In this document: one piece after another, positions 34,774 to 43,716 of the stretch
Layout: the number at the start of each line of letters is the position of its first letter
Position numbering within the stretch: the stretch's first letter is position 1
Source: Bermanella sp044597725
GTDB lineage: Bacteria; Pseudomonadota; Gammaproteobacteria; Pseudomonadales; Oceanobacteraceae
NCBI RefSeq assembly: GCF_044597725.1
Contig: NZ_CP139003.1
Coordinates: 558,001 to 622,000, forward strand
DNA: 64,000 nucleotides
Direction: 5' to 3'
Position numbers and translations under genes: made by a program
The notes under the pieces: generated by a model
Database searches by the model: none
The model's input: only the letters and a program-made list of their open reading frames with translations
Told to the model about the DNA's origin: nothing

Positions 34774-37167
34774 GTGTTTCGAATTTGGATGCTCGTGGGA
34801 GTCGTATTATTTTCCCTCCCCTTTACTGCTCAGCAAAGTTTTGCGCAAGCCGAGCCACAACAAGGTGGTTTTGTTCAAGCGCCCTTTAGTCGCCATAATT
34901 ATTCTCATACTCAGTATGATATAGAGCGGGCCCTATACTCCAACGAGGGTATCATTACTATTCAGGATGCATTGGCGGTACCTGAGGATGAGTGGCAGCC
35001 AATTAAGCGTTTTAAAAACGTTGGCTTTAGCGATCATCAGTATTGGATGCGTATTACGCTGCATAATCCTCATATTTATACGGTATCCAAAGTTCTGCGT
35101 TTTCGTTATGGCGCCCATGATTTTGTTCATGTGTATGCTGTTGGCGATGATAATGAATTACTGCGTCAGTGGCACTTGGGTGATATGCAACCTCATATTC
35201 GCCGACCTATAGTAGAAAAACATGCGGCGGTTCCTATCGACCTTGCTGTGTTTGAAACCCAAACCTATTACATTGCTGTGCGTAGCCATAATGCATTGGT
35301 GCTCGATATTAATATTTTGCACGAACGGGATCATGCCAATATTGTGCAATATTCCATTTTATTAAGCGCCATGGTTTACGGCATTCTATTGGTTATGGCG
35401 CTCTATAACTTTGGCTTAGCAGTAAGCATTAAAGATAAAGCGTATTTTACGTATGTCTTGTATGTTCTAAGTTTTTTAAGTTTTATTGTTATTCTCAGTG
35501 GCGATGGTTATTACTACTTATGGTACGACTCGCCCAAACTTAATCAGTACATCTTACCTATATCGGGTTTGTTTTTAATTATTCCGTCTTTGTTTTTTCC
35601 GTATCATTTATTGCGTATTAATGAACATGCACCACGCATTGCTAAAGCGATTAAGTGGTGGTGTGCTGCGACCATGGTGTGTTTGCTTTTACTGGTGGTA
35701 TTACCTGTTGCCACGTCGGTCACCATGCTCAATGTGGTGAGCTTTTTAGCATCTCTATTTATGTTGCTGGTGGGTTTGTATTTATCGGTTCGCAATGTGC
35801 CATTCGCCCGTATTTATACTATTGCTTGGTTATTATTATTGATTGGTTTTGCCGTATTGCCGTTATCGTCTTTAGGGCTTATAGAAAGCAATTTATTTAC
35901 TCGTAATGCCCATTTGTTAGGTGGTGTACTGGAAGCCGTTATTCTATCGTTTGCTTTATCACACCGTATTCGCATTGAACGTACAGCGCGTTTACAGGCG
36001 GTTGAACAATCGTTGCAAGCTCAACGAGATGCAAACCGTAGCCGCAAATCATTTGAACTGTTATTCCAAAATGCCCCTGTGGGTATGTTCCGCTTTAATC
36101 GTGCAGGCCAATTATTAGCGGTTAACCCTGTATTTGTGCATATGCTGGGGTTAGAAAATGAAGAGCAAATACTGGATAACCCTGAGCTGGTACAGCGTTG
36201 TTTTAACGACTATGAGCGGCTAGCCAAGCTTGTGCAGGCCCGAGGTGAAATTGTTGATATCGAAACATCTGTTGTGCGTCCTGATGAAGCCATTCGAATT
36301 GTCAGTCTTACGCTAAAAGAACGCAGTGACTTAGGTGAAGCGGTTATCGAAGGTTTTATGACAGATGTTACCGAGCGTAAGCAGCATGCAAATATGCGCC
36401 GACTAATGGAGGAAGAGCGTTTCTCCAGTATGGAGCAGTTGGTTACCGGTGTTGCCCATGAAGTGAATACACCTTTAGGGAATGGGTTAGTTGCAGCAGA
36501 TCATTTACAAGAAGTGGTAAGCAAAGCAGAGAATAAGTTTTTGAAAAAAACCTTAACAAAAAATGATTTTATTAACTTACTAAAAGACAGTACCAGTGTA
36601 TTGGATATTCTTAAGGTCAGCCTGAATAGCATTAGTCAGCTTATTTCACGCTTTAGGCAAGTGAGTGCATCTCATATGAAAACCGAGATAGAGAGCATTG
36701 AGATGTATCAGCACCTCAATGATTTGCGCGAGTTATACCTTATTACCCACCCAGAGTTGGAGATTAACTTGTATTGTGAGCAGCCTACCTGGTTATCAAC
36801 CTATGCTGGTGTGTGGCATACCTTGCTTGAGCAATTGATCAATAATTCCTTGCAGCATGGTTTTGATGGCCAAGAACATAAACGGATTGATATATCCTTA
36901 AATAAATTTGATGAACATAAATACGAATGGGTGTATCAAGATAATGGTGTGGGTATTCCAGAGCAAGAAATGCAGCGTGTATTTGAGCCATTTGTAACAA
37001 CAAAACGCGGTGCCGAACGTCATGCGGGTTTGGGCTTGTATCGTGTATACAACGTGGTTACCCAAGTATTGCACGGTAAGGTTGATATATTAAAACGCGA
37101 TGGGTTCTACTTGCGTATTGAATTTGACCCTGCCGAGGTAGAGGGCGGTGTCGAAAACCAGTCTTGA
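34774..37167 (+). CDS. 7TM-DISM sensor histidine kinase with PAS domain (orphan)
   Basis: 797 residues from GTG 34774 (AGGA six bases before). Signal peptide (about 1-25), extracellular 7TMR-DISMED2 jelly-roll-like domain (about 50-175), seven transmembrane helices (about 190-400), PAS (about 425-535), a HisKA region with HEVNTPLGNG around the phosphoacceptor His, and HATPase with QLINNSLQHGF, DNGVGIPEQE and HAGLGLYRVYNV. DISM-7TM kinases sense small, often carbohydrate-like ligands outside the inner membrane and autophosphorylate. No receiver domain or response regulator is adjacent, so its partner is elsewhere. It lies 31 bases after radC; the lipoprotein gene follows by 57 bases. Confidence 0.9.
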   Translation: MFRIWMLVGVVLFSLPFTAQQSFAQAEPQQGGFVQAPFSRHNYSHTQYDIERALYSNEGIITIQDALAVPEDEWQPIKRFKNVGFSDHQYWMRITLHNPHIYTVSKVLRFRYGAHDFVHVYAVGDDNELLRQWHLGDMQPHIRRPIVEKHAAVPIDLAVFETQTYYIAVRSHNALVLDINILHERDHANIVQYSILLSAMVYGILLVMALYNFGLAVSIKDKAYFTYVLYVLSFLSFIVILSGDGYYYLWYDSPKLNQYILPISGLFLIIPSLFFPYHLLRINEHAPRIAKAIKWWCAATMVCLLLLVVLPVATSVTMLNVVSFLASLFMLLVGLYLSVRNVPFARIYTIAWLLLLIGFAVLPLSSLGLIESNLFTRNAHLLGGVLEAVILSFALSHRIRIERTARLQAVEQSLQAQRDANRSRKSFELLFQNAPVGMFRFNRAGQLLAVNPVFVHMLGLENEEQILDNPELVQRCFNDYERLAKLVQARGEIVDIETSVVRPDEAIRIVSLTLKERSDLGEAVIEGFMTDVTERKQHANMRRLMEEERFSSMEQLVTGVAHEVNTPLGNGLVAADHLQEVVSKAENKFLKKTLTKNDFINLLKDSTSVLDILKVSLNSISQLISRFRQVSASHMKTEIESIEMYQHLNDLRELYLITHPELEINLYCEQPTWLSTYAGVWHTLLEQLINNSLQHGFDGQEHKRIDISLNKFDEHKYEWVYQDNGVGIPEQEMQRVFEPFVTTKRGAERHAGLGLYRVYNVVTQVLHGKVDILKRDGFYLRIEFDPAEVEGGVENQS

Positions 37168-37224
37168 TGTTTATACGTATTAGGGTTAATCCATTTTTTA
37201 ACAAAGCGTAGGGAGAACAGTCAG

Positions 37225-38085
37225 GTGGCACAGATGCAACGTTTTAAACTTGTGGCAATCGCTGTATTTATTGGCCTAGCGCTATCTGCGTGCTCATCTA
37301 AGCTGGCCTACGATAATCTTGATTGGCTTTTACCTTGGTATTTAGACGATTATATTGAGTTTGAAGGGGAGCAAGAAAGTCGCGTTAAGCAGCGACTAGT
37401 GGAAACCCTAAACTGGCATCGGCAACAACAATTGCCAATCTACATTGACGACCTCAATAAGCTCGAAAAACAACTGCGCCAGCCAACCATGACACCCCAG
37501 CAATGGCTCAATGTTATCGATACCACCTATAACTATTGGCATACCATTCGTGAGCAGTTTATTGATGACCTTGTGGTGTTTGCCCCTGAGCTGAATCAGG
37601 CCCAAGTGGATGGTTTATTTGCTCAATTAGAAAGTCGAAACCTTGAGCGTGAAGAGTCTTTGCAAGAAAGCAGTAAACAAGAACGTTTAGATGTACGCCA
37701 AGAACGAGTGCTAGAGCGTATTGTATCGTTTACCGGCGATTTAAACCCTGATCAGGTTGATAAAATAAACGGCTATGTTGCCCGTATAAAACCCACATCA
37801 GAAATACGGCTGGAATATCTAAGAGATTATCAAAGCATTTTAAAACAGACATTTATTGAATCACCTGAAAATGATCTTGTGGCTAAGCTTGCGCCTAAAT
37901 TAAAGCATCCAGATAATTTTAAATCGGCCCGTTATCAAGGCATTTTGGTCTATAACCAATCTGTATTTGCCAACATGTTAAGTGAGTTATTCAATAGCCT
38001 AACACCTCAGCAAAAAGACAATCTGCTTGCCGAGGTGGCCGATTTGCGTAAAACCCTTACGATATTAGCCGAAAACAAAAGTTAA
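37225..38085 (+). CDS. DUF6279 family lipoprotein
   Basis: 286 residues. A lipoprotein signal ends in LSAC with Cys23, so the mature protein is lipid-anchored, probably in the outer membrane. The region after it, KLAYDNLDWLLPWYLDDYIE, is the signature of DUF6279; the rest is helical with many charged residues. Function unknown; members are often near proC or sensor kinases in marine gammaproteobacteria. GTG 37225 is taken as start because GGGAG ends nine bases before it; ATG 37234 is the alternative. The stop overlaps that of convergent proC by four bases. Confidence 0.85.
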   Translation: MAQMQRFKLVAIAVFIGLALSACSSKLAYDNLDWLLPWYLDDYIEFEGEQESRVKQRLVETLNWHRQQQLPIYIDDLNKLEKQLRQPTMTPQQWLNVIDTTYNYWHTIREQFIDDLVVFAPELNQAQVDGLFAQLESRNLEREESLQESSKQERLDVRQERVLERIVSFTGDLNPDQVDKINGYVARIKPTSEIRLEYLRDYQSILKQTFIESPENDLVAKLAPKLKHPDNFKSARYQGILVYNQSVFANMLSELFNSLTPQQKDNLLAEVADLRKTLTILAENKS

Positions 38086-38903
38086 GGTGCGCTGAGCTCT
38101 TTTACCATTTCTTCGCTGCGCTTAACTACGGCGTTCATGGCTTGCTTTACAATATCTTCCAGTTGGTTGCCTTGGAATGACAGAATAGCTTGCTCGGTAG
38201 TGCCATTGGGAGACGTAACGTTTTTACGCAATTGCCCCGGTTCGTATTCACTTTGTTTGGCCATCGTGGCGGCGCCAAGTGCGGTTTGCAAAGTAAGCTG
38301 CTTGGCAACGTCGGGAGCCAAACCCAGTTCAGTGCCAGCTTTTATCATGGCTTCAATAAACAAGAAGTAATATGCCGGGCCACTGCCGGAAACCGCGGTT
38401 ACCCAGTCTAGTTCCTGCTCACTGCTTACCCACATGGCAATACCAACGGCGTTTAAAATATCTTCAGCTTGTTGTTTTTGGTTATGGGATACAAGGCTGT
38501 TGGCCAGCAAGCCACTTGCACCCTTGCCCACTAACGATGGTGTATTGGGCATACAGCGTACAATGGCCAGTTTTTCACCGCACCATAATTGCAAGCTATT
38601 AAGATTAATACCTGCTGCCACCGAAACCACCAGTGGCTGTTGTTTTTCCAGTGCGGGTTTAAGTGGCTCTAATACTTTTTCCATGACTTGAGGTTTTACT
38701 GCCAGTACCACAACGTCAGCTTGCTCTATGGCTTTGATATTATCTTGGCTGGTTTGAATACCAAGCTTGCTGTTCAGTTCGCTCAGTTTTTCTGCGCTGG
38801 GGTCGCAAGCAATAATGTTGTTAGCCGAATAGCCGCTTTCAATTAAGCCGCCCATAATAGCTCCGGCCATGTTGCCGCTGCCAATGAATGCGATGGTCGT
38901 CAT
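38082..38903 (-). CDS. proC: Pyrroline-5-carboxylate reductase
   Basis: 273 residues. N-terminal Rossmann fold with IAFIGSGNMAGAIMGGLI for NAD(P)H, VLAVKPQVMEKVL, and the C-terminal signature region SGPAYYFLFIEAM plus NVTSPNGTTEQAI. It reduces pyrroline-5-carboxylate to proline, the last step of proline synthesis. It lies 31 bases after yggS on the same strand, the conserved pair seen in most gammaproteobacteria, and converges on the DUF6279 gene with a short overlap. Confidence 0.96.
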   Translation of the reverse strand: MTTIAFIGSGNMAGAIMGGLIESGYSANNIIACDPSAEKLSELNSKLGIQTSQDNIKAIEQADVVVLAVKPQVMEKVLEPLKPALEKQQPLVVSVAAGINLNSLQLWCGEKLAIVRCMPNTPSLVGKGASGLLANSLVSHNQKQQAEDILNAVGIAMWVSSEQELDWVTAVSGSGPAYYFLFIEAMIKAGTELGLAPDVAKQLTLQTALGAATMAKQSEYEPGQLRKNVTSPNGTTEQAILSFQGNQLEDIVKQAMNAVVKRSEEMVKELSAP

Positions 38904-38934
38904 AGTTATTCCTCTTGATTAGCTGATCCGCAGT

Positions 38935-39630
38935 TTATGTGCGCGGGCCAAAAATTGCGCTGCCTATACGCACCATAGTGGAACCATGGGCAATGGCCAA
39001 ATTCATGTCTGCCGACATTCCCATAGAGAGAGTATCGACGCTTGCGTGGTTTTGCTTGAGAGCCTCAAATGCTTGCTGCATGCGGGCAAAATCCTGGCTT
39101 AAAGCCGATTGTTCTTGCTCGGCCGGAATGCACATTAGCCCTCGTAAGGTTAGTTTGGGGTATGCATCCAAGGTTGTGGCGAGCGCTGCAATCTCATCCA
39201 CCGCTATGCCTGATTTGTTTGGGTCGTCGCTGATATTCACCTGAATAAGTACATTAAGCGCTGGCATGTGCTCAGGACGCTGATCATTGAGGCGTTTGGC
39301 CAGCTTTTCGCGGTCAAGAGTATGCAGCCAATGGAAGTGTTCAGCAACTGAACGGCTTTTATTTGATTGCAGTGGGCCAATGAAATGCCATTCAATATCT
39401 AGGTGAGCCAGTGCTTGGGCTTTTTCACAGCCTTCCTGTACGTAGTTCTCACCAAATGCCCGTTGACCCAAGCCATAGATGCACTCTATGGCTGCGCTAG
39501 AATGGCGCTTAGACACCGCCAAAAGAGAGACATCGGTTATTTGGCGCTGGCTTTGTGCACAGGCGCTGTCCAGTTGTTGTTGAACATGCTGATAGCGGGC
39601 GGCGAGTTGTTCGCAAGTTGCTAAATCCAT
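38935..39630 (-). CDS. yggS: PLP homeostasis protein YggS/PLPBP
   Basis: 231 residues, the single-domain alanine-racemase-like fold. The cofactor lysine is K41 in LLAVSKRHS; the phosphate-binding end reads STMVRIGSAIFG, and the middle has HFIGPLQSNKSR and LSMGMSADMNLAI. YggS binds pyridoxal phosphate without enzymatic activity and keeps free B6 vitamers and amino-acid pools in balance. Divergent from pilT, giving the proC-yggS / pilT-pilU order known from Pseudomonas. Confidence 0.95.
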   Translation of the reverse strand: MDLATCEQLAARYQHVQQQLDSACAQSQRQITDVSLLAVSKRHSSAAIECIYGLGQRAFGENYVQEGCEKAQALAHLDIEWHFIGPLQSNKSRSVAEHFHWLHTLDREKLAKRLNDQRPEHMPALNVLIQVNISDDPNKSGIAVDEIAALATTLDAYPKLTLRGLMCIPAEQEQSALSQDFARMQQAFEALKQNHASVDTLSMGMSADMNLAIAHGSTMVRIGSAIFGPRT

Positions 39631-39793
39631 CGTGGTTTTATTCTCAACTCTGGTTACAATGCACTATCAAATAATCATAACATCGCAGTGCGTAGGGGTT
39701 AGTCTGATTGGCACATTATGGCACGGACTCAACTCAGGATGAACTAGACTACACTCAGATACAGCACGGTGACATAGCGGAGTACCATTATTC

Positions 39794-40828
39794 ATGGATA
39801 TAACTGAACTATTAGCATTTTCAGCCAAGCAAGGGGCGTCAGATTTACACTTATCGGCTGGTTTGCCTCCCATGATTCGTGTTGATGGCGAAGTACGGCG
39901 TATTAACCTGCCTGCGCTTAGTCATAAAGAGGTGCATGCCCTTGTTTATGACATCATGAACGATAAGCAGCGCAAGGATTTTGAAGAGTTCCTAGAAACC
40001 GACTATTCATTTGAAGTGCCGAATGTTGCTCGTTTTCGTGTAAACGCGTTTAATCATAACCGTGGTGCGGGTGCCGTATTCCGTACTATCCCGTCTAAGG
40101 TATTAACCTGCGATGATTTGGGTATGGGTCAAATATTCAAAGATTTGGCCACTAAGCCACGGGGTTTGGTTTTGGTGACTGGGCCGACAGGTTCGGGTAA
40201 ATCAACCACGCTTGCTGCAATGCTCGATTACCTCAATGACAGTTATTACAAACACATCTTAACGGTGGAAGATCCCATCGAATTTGTACACCAAAGTAAA
40301 AAGTCGTTGATTAACCAACGGGAAGTGCACCGCGATACCCTAGGCTTTAACGAAGCATTGCGCTCGGCTTTACGTGAAGACCCCGATGTTATTTTGGTGG
40401 GTGAGATGCGTGACTTAGAAACCATTCGTTTGGCATTAACCGCCGCCGAAACCGGCCACTGCGTGTTTGGCACATTGCACACCACCAGTGCTGCAAAAAC
40501 CATCGACCGTATTGTGGATGTATTCCCAGCGGAAGAAAAATCCATGGTGCGTTCAATGTTATCTGAGTCATTGCAGGGCGTTATCTCACAATGCTTGTTG
40601 AAGAAAAAAGGCGGTGGCCGAGTGGCGGCCCATGAAATCATGATTGGTACGCCTGCTATTCGTAACCTTATTCGTGAGGATAAAGTAGCGCAAATGTACA
40701 GTGCTATTCAAACCGGTGGTTCATTAGGTATGACCACTATGGATCAAAGCCTTAAAGATCTTGTCCGCAAAGGTATTGTGACCAATGAAGCCGCTCGCGA
40801 AAAAGCTAAAACACCCGAGCAATTTTAA
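39794..40828 (+). CDS. pilT: Type IV pilus retraction ATPase PilT
   Basis: 344 residues. Walker A GPTGSGKST at 130-138, Walker B ILVGEMRD, the His box TLHTTSAAKTIDR and the PilT-specific AIRNLIRE motif needed for retraction. Hexamers at the inner-membrane base of type IV pili pull pili back, driving twitching, DNA uptake and surface sensing. The gene is 10 bases upstream of pilU, so the two ATPases are co-expressed. No pilin genes occur in the window. Confidence 0.97.
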   Translation: MDITELLAFSAKQGASDLHLSAGLPPMIRVDGEVRRINLPALSHKEVHALVYDIMNDKQRKDFEEFLETDYSFEVPNVARFRVNAFNHNRGAGAVFRTIPSKVLTCDDLGMGQIFKDLATKPRGLVLVTGPTGSGKSTTLAAMLDYLNDSYYKHILTVEDPIEFVHQSKKSLINQREVHRDTLGFNEALRSALREDPDVILVGEMRDLETIRLALTAAETGHCVFGTLHTTSAAKTIDRIVDVFPAEEKSMVRSMLSESLQGVISQCLLKKKGGGRVAAHEIMIGTPAIRNLIREDKVAQMYSAIQTGGSLGMTTMDQSLKDLVRKGIVTNEAAREKAKTPEQF

Positions 40829-40838
40829 GAGATAGACT

Positions 40839-41951
40839 ATGGATATCGAAAAATTACTGCGCCTAATGGTGGAAAAAAGTGCTTCTGATTTATTCATTAC
40901 GGCGGGCATGCCTCCTAGTATGAAAGTACATGGGCGCATCCATGCGGTAACAAAAGCACCGCTTAGCCCTGAGCAAACCAAAGAAATTATTTACGGTATG
41001 ATGAACGCCGAGCAAATAGCGGAGTTTGAAAAAACAAAAGAATTAAACTTTGCAGTAAGCGCTAGCGGTATTGGCCGTTTTCGTGCCAGTGCTTTTTTCC
41101 AACGTAATTTAGCTGGGGTTGTATTACGTCGAATCGAAACGCGCATTCCTACCATTGAACAATTGGGTTTGCCCGATGTGATTCAGGATATCGCCATGAG
41201 TAAACGCGGCTTAGTCTTGTTTGTGGGGGCAACTGGTGCGGGTAAGTCTACATCCTTGGCATCCATGATTGGTTATCGTAATCAACATAGCCGTGGTCAT
41301 ATAATTAGTATTGAAGACCCGATTGAGTACATGCACCAACATCAAGGCTGTATCGTTACTCAGCGGGAAGTGGGTTTGGATACAGAAAGCTTTGAAGTGG
41401 CCCTAAAAAATACCCTGCGTCAGGCTCCCGATGTAATTATGATTGGTGAGGTTCGTAGCGCACAAACCATGAACCATGCTGTAACGTTTGCTGAAACTGG
41501 TCACCTTTGTTTAGCCACATTGCACGCCAACAATGCAAACCAAGCCCTCGATCGTGTTATTCACTTTTTCCCTCCCGATCAGCATTCACAAATCTGGATG
41601 GATTTAAGTCTTAACTTAAAAGCCATTGTTGCGCAGCAATTAATTCCTACGCCAGATGGTAAAGGCCGTCGTGCTGTTGTTGAGGTATTACTAAATACTC
41701 CACTAGTGGCTGATTTAATTCGTAAAGGTGAAGTGCATGAGCTTAAAGCGCTTATGACTAAGTCCACCGAGCAAGGTATGCAAACCTTTGACCAAGGCCT
41801 TTATAACTTGTATCAGGCAGGTGAAATAACCTATGAAGAAGCGTTAAATCATGCAGACAGCGCTAACGATTTACGCTTAATGATTAAGCTAGCCTCGGAA
41901 GACTCTGACCACTTATCCAGCGCGACCAAAGGCTTAACCTTACAAGAATAA
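40839..41951 (+). CDS. pilU: PilT-dependent accessory retraction ATPase PilU
   Basis: 370 residues, PilT paralogue. Walker A GATGAGKST at 130-138, Walker B IMIGEVRS, His box LATLHANNANQALDR. The longer C-terminal tail (about 345-370) and the absence of the AIRNLIRE sequence separate it from PilT. PilU assists PilT, adding force or supporting retraction when PilT is impaired. It follows pilT by 10 bases; the small membrane protein gene comes 19 bases later. Confidence 0.96.
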   Translation: MDIEKLLRLMVEKSASDLFITAGMPPSMKVHGRIHAVTKAPLSPEQTKEIIYGMMNAEQIAEFEKTKELNFAVSASGIGRFRASAFFQRNLAGVVLRRIETRIPTIEQLGLPDVIQDIAMSKRGLVLFVGATGAGKSTSLASMIGYRNQHSRGHIISIEDPIEYMHQHQGCIVTQREVGLDTESFEVALKNTLRQAPDVIMIGEVRSAQTMNHAVTFAETGHLCLATLHANNANQALDRVIHFFPPDQHSQIWMDLSLNLKAIVAQQLIPTPDGKGRRAVVEVLLNTPLVADLIRKGEVHELKALMTKSTEQGMQTFDQGLYNLYQAGEITYEEALNHADSANDLRLMIKLASEDSDHLSSATKGLTLQE

Positions 41952-41970
41952 ACGCAGGAACAAAAATAAT

Positions 41971-42345
41971 ATGACGCGACAGCGCATTATCTGGATCTTG
42001 GTAGCTTGTTTAATAGTGGGCTTGGCTTACTTGTTTTATCAATATAAACAAGTGGCCATGCAAGCTGAGCAGCAAGTAGAAAAAGACATTCGTTTAATTG
42101 AAAAAGGCTTTCGCGATGGTAGCAGTCATTGGCTGCAAACCGAGCAACACAGTGGTAAGCGCATCCTTAAAACTCAGCTTGTTATGCAGACCATAGATGA
42201 AAAAAATCGGTTTATTCGGCAGTATCATAGCGAGCTTGTCAAAGAAGGTGAGCGCAGTTGTTTGCAAACTCGTGTGATTTATCCTAATAAACAAGCCGAG
42301 ATACTCACGCAAACCTTTGTGCAAACACAAATGTGCCTTCCTTAA
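41971..42345 (+). CDS. Small single-pass membrane protein, unknown function
   Basis: 124 residues: a positively charged start, one transmembrane helix (about 6-24, IIWILVACLIVGLAYLFY) and a periplasmic domain of about 95 residues with two cysteines (about 98 and 122) that could form a disulfide. No family recognised. It lies 19 bases after pilU and is probably in the same transcript, so a role near the pilus retraction machinery is possible but unproven. Confidence 0.7.
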   Translation: MTRQRIIWILVACLIVGLAYLFYQYKQVAMQAEQQVEKDIRLIEKGFRDGSSHWLQTEQHSGKRILKTQLVMQTIDEKNRFIRQYHSELVKEGERSCLQTRVIYPNKQAEILTQTFVQTQMCLP

Positions 42346-42411
42346 TCTTCCTGCATTGTAAGGGCGGGCAATAACCTAATTAATACAAACAATAATAACA
42401 AGGTGATTTTT

Positions 42412-43203
42412 ATGTCGGTCATTTGGATAACAGGAGCTTCATCCGGTATTGGTGAAGCTATTGCTAAGCAATATGCCTCGCGCGGATCCAATAAATTAGT
42501 GTTATCAGCGCGACGTGAATCAGAGCTTAATCGTGTGAAAGACGAATGCATTAAGCTCGGATCAAAATCAGAGCATATTCTGGTTTTACCCTTGGATGTT
42601 CTGGAGACAGAGAGCATGCCAAGTAAGGTCGATGCTGTTCTGGCACAGTTTGGTCAAATTGATATGCTTATCAATAACGCTGGAATCTCTCAGCGTTCAT
42701 TGTGTTTAGACACGGATTTAAGTGTTTATAAACAATTATTGGATGTGGATGTACTGGGTCAGATTGCGTTAACCAAAGCAGTTTTGCCCCATATGGTAGA
42801 GCGCAAGTCTGGCCATATCGCGGTTACCTCCAGTGTAGCGGGCAAAGTGGGTGTAAAATGGCGTACTGGCTATTGTGCCGCAAAGCATGCGGTAATGGGG
42901 TTCTTTGATGCCTTGCGTGCCGAGGTGACCCAATACGGTATTCAAGTAAGTACCATAACCCCTGGCTTCATCAAAACCGATGTTAGCAAAAATGCAGTCT
43001 CAGGAAGCGGTGAAGCGTTTGGCGAAGACGATGACGATATAAAAAACGGTATGGATGTTGATAAGTGTGCGTCTGTTATTGTTCGTCAGCTTGCCAAAGG
43101 TAAAAAAGAAATTGTGGTAGGAGAGGGGTTGTCAGTATTGGCTGTGACTCTAAAACGGTTCTTCCCTGAACTTGTTTTTAATATGGTGGCTAAGCGCCCG
43201 TAA
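42412..43203 (+). CDS. Short-chain dehydrogenase/reductase
   Basis: 263 residues from ATG 42412 (AAGGTG upstream; GTG 42403 is in frame but less likely). Classical SDR: cofactor loop TGASSGIGEAIA near the N-terminus, LINNAGISQRS, and the catalytic Ser and Y-C-A-A-K of TSSVAGKVGVKWRTGYCAAK. The arginine-rich turn after strand two (SARRESELNR) favours NADPH. It resembles DHRS7-like SDRs with a C-terminal hydrophobic tail (about 245-262). Substrate unknown; a lipid or retinol-like alcohol is a possibility. Confidence 0.87.
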   Translation: MSVIWITGASSGIGEAIAKQYASRGSNKLVLSARRESELNRVKDECIKLGSKSEHILVLPLDVLETESMPSKVDAVLAQFGQIDMLINNAGISQRSLCLDTDLSVYKQLLDVDVLGQIALTKAVLPHMVERKSGHIAVTSSVAGKVGVKWRTGYCAAKHAVMGFFDALRAEVTQYGIQVSTITPGFIKTDVSKNAVSGSGEAFGEDDDDIKNGMDVDKCASVIVRQLAKGKKEIVVGEGLSVLAVTLKRFFPELVFNMVAKRP

Positions 43204-43266
43204 ATAGCTCAGCTTGCTATACCGCATATTTGGACGATACTTATAGTCAGAAAAACCGTTTAGGCC

Positions 43267-43695
43267 ATGGCTATGCAAGTAAAGCAAATAATGAGTACAC
43301 ATTTAATTACGGTGAAATTAGATGATTCACTGGAGCATGTGAAGTCTTTATTTGATGGTATTAAATTTCACCATTTACTTGTGGTTGAAAATAAGAAACT
43401 GAAGGGTGTGATTTCCGATCGCGACCTATTTAAGGCGGTTAGCCCTCACGTTGGCACAGTTTCGGAAACAGACAAAGATCGCGCATCCTTGCGTAAAAAA
43501 GCCCATCAAATCATGACTCGAAAAATTATTAGTTTACCGCCGGAAGCCGACTTTTTTGAAGCCTTATCCATATTCGTTGAAAAAGGTGTATCTTGTATTC
43601 CTATTATTAACGATGAGCATAAGCCATTGGGTATTGTATCTTGGCGCGATCTTTTACGAGTACTTGAAGCGCGCCATAACCAAAACAAAAAATAG
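43267..43695 (+). CDS. CBS-domain protein
   Basis: 142 residues made of two CBS motifs in tandem (about 8-60 and 78-135), with MSTHLITVKLDDSLEHVKSL and GVISDRDLFKAV in the first, and MTRKIISLPPEADFFEALS and PLGIVSWRDLLRVLE in the second. Stand-alone CBS pairs bind adenosine nucleotides or SAM and regulate partner proteins. The partner is not evident here. ATG 43267 is used; ATG 43273 is also possible. Convergent with the reductase gene at 43717. Confidence 0.9.
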   Translation: MAMQVKQIMSTHLITVKLDDSLEHVKSLFDGIKFHHLLVVENKKLKGVISDRDLFKAVSPHVGTVSETDKDRASLRKKAHQIMTRKIISLPPEADFFEALSIFVEKGVSCIPIINDEHKPLGIVSWRDLLRVLEARHNQNKK

Positions 43696-43716
43696 AAGTG
43701 AGCCTATATTTACCTA

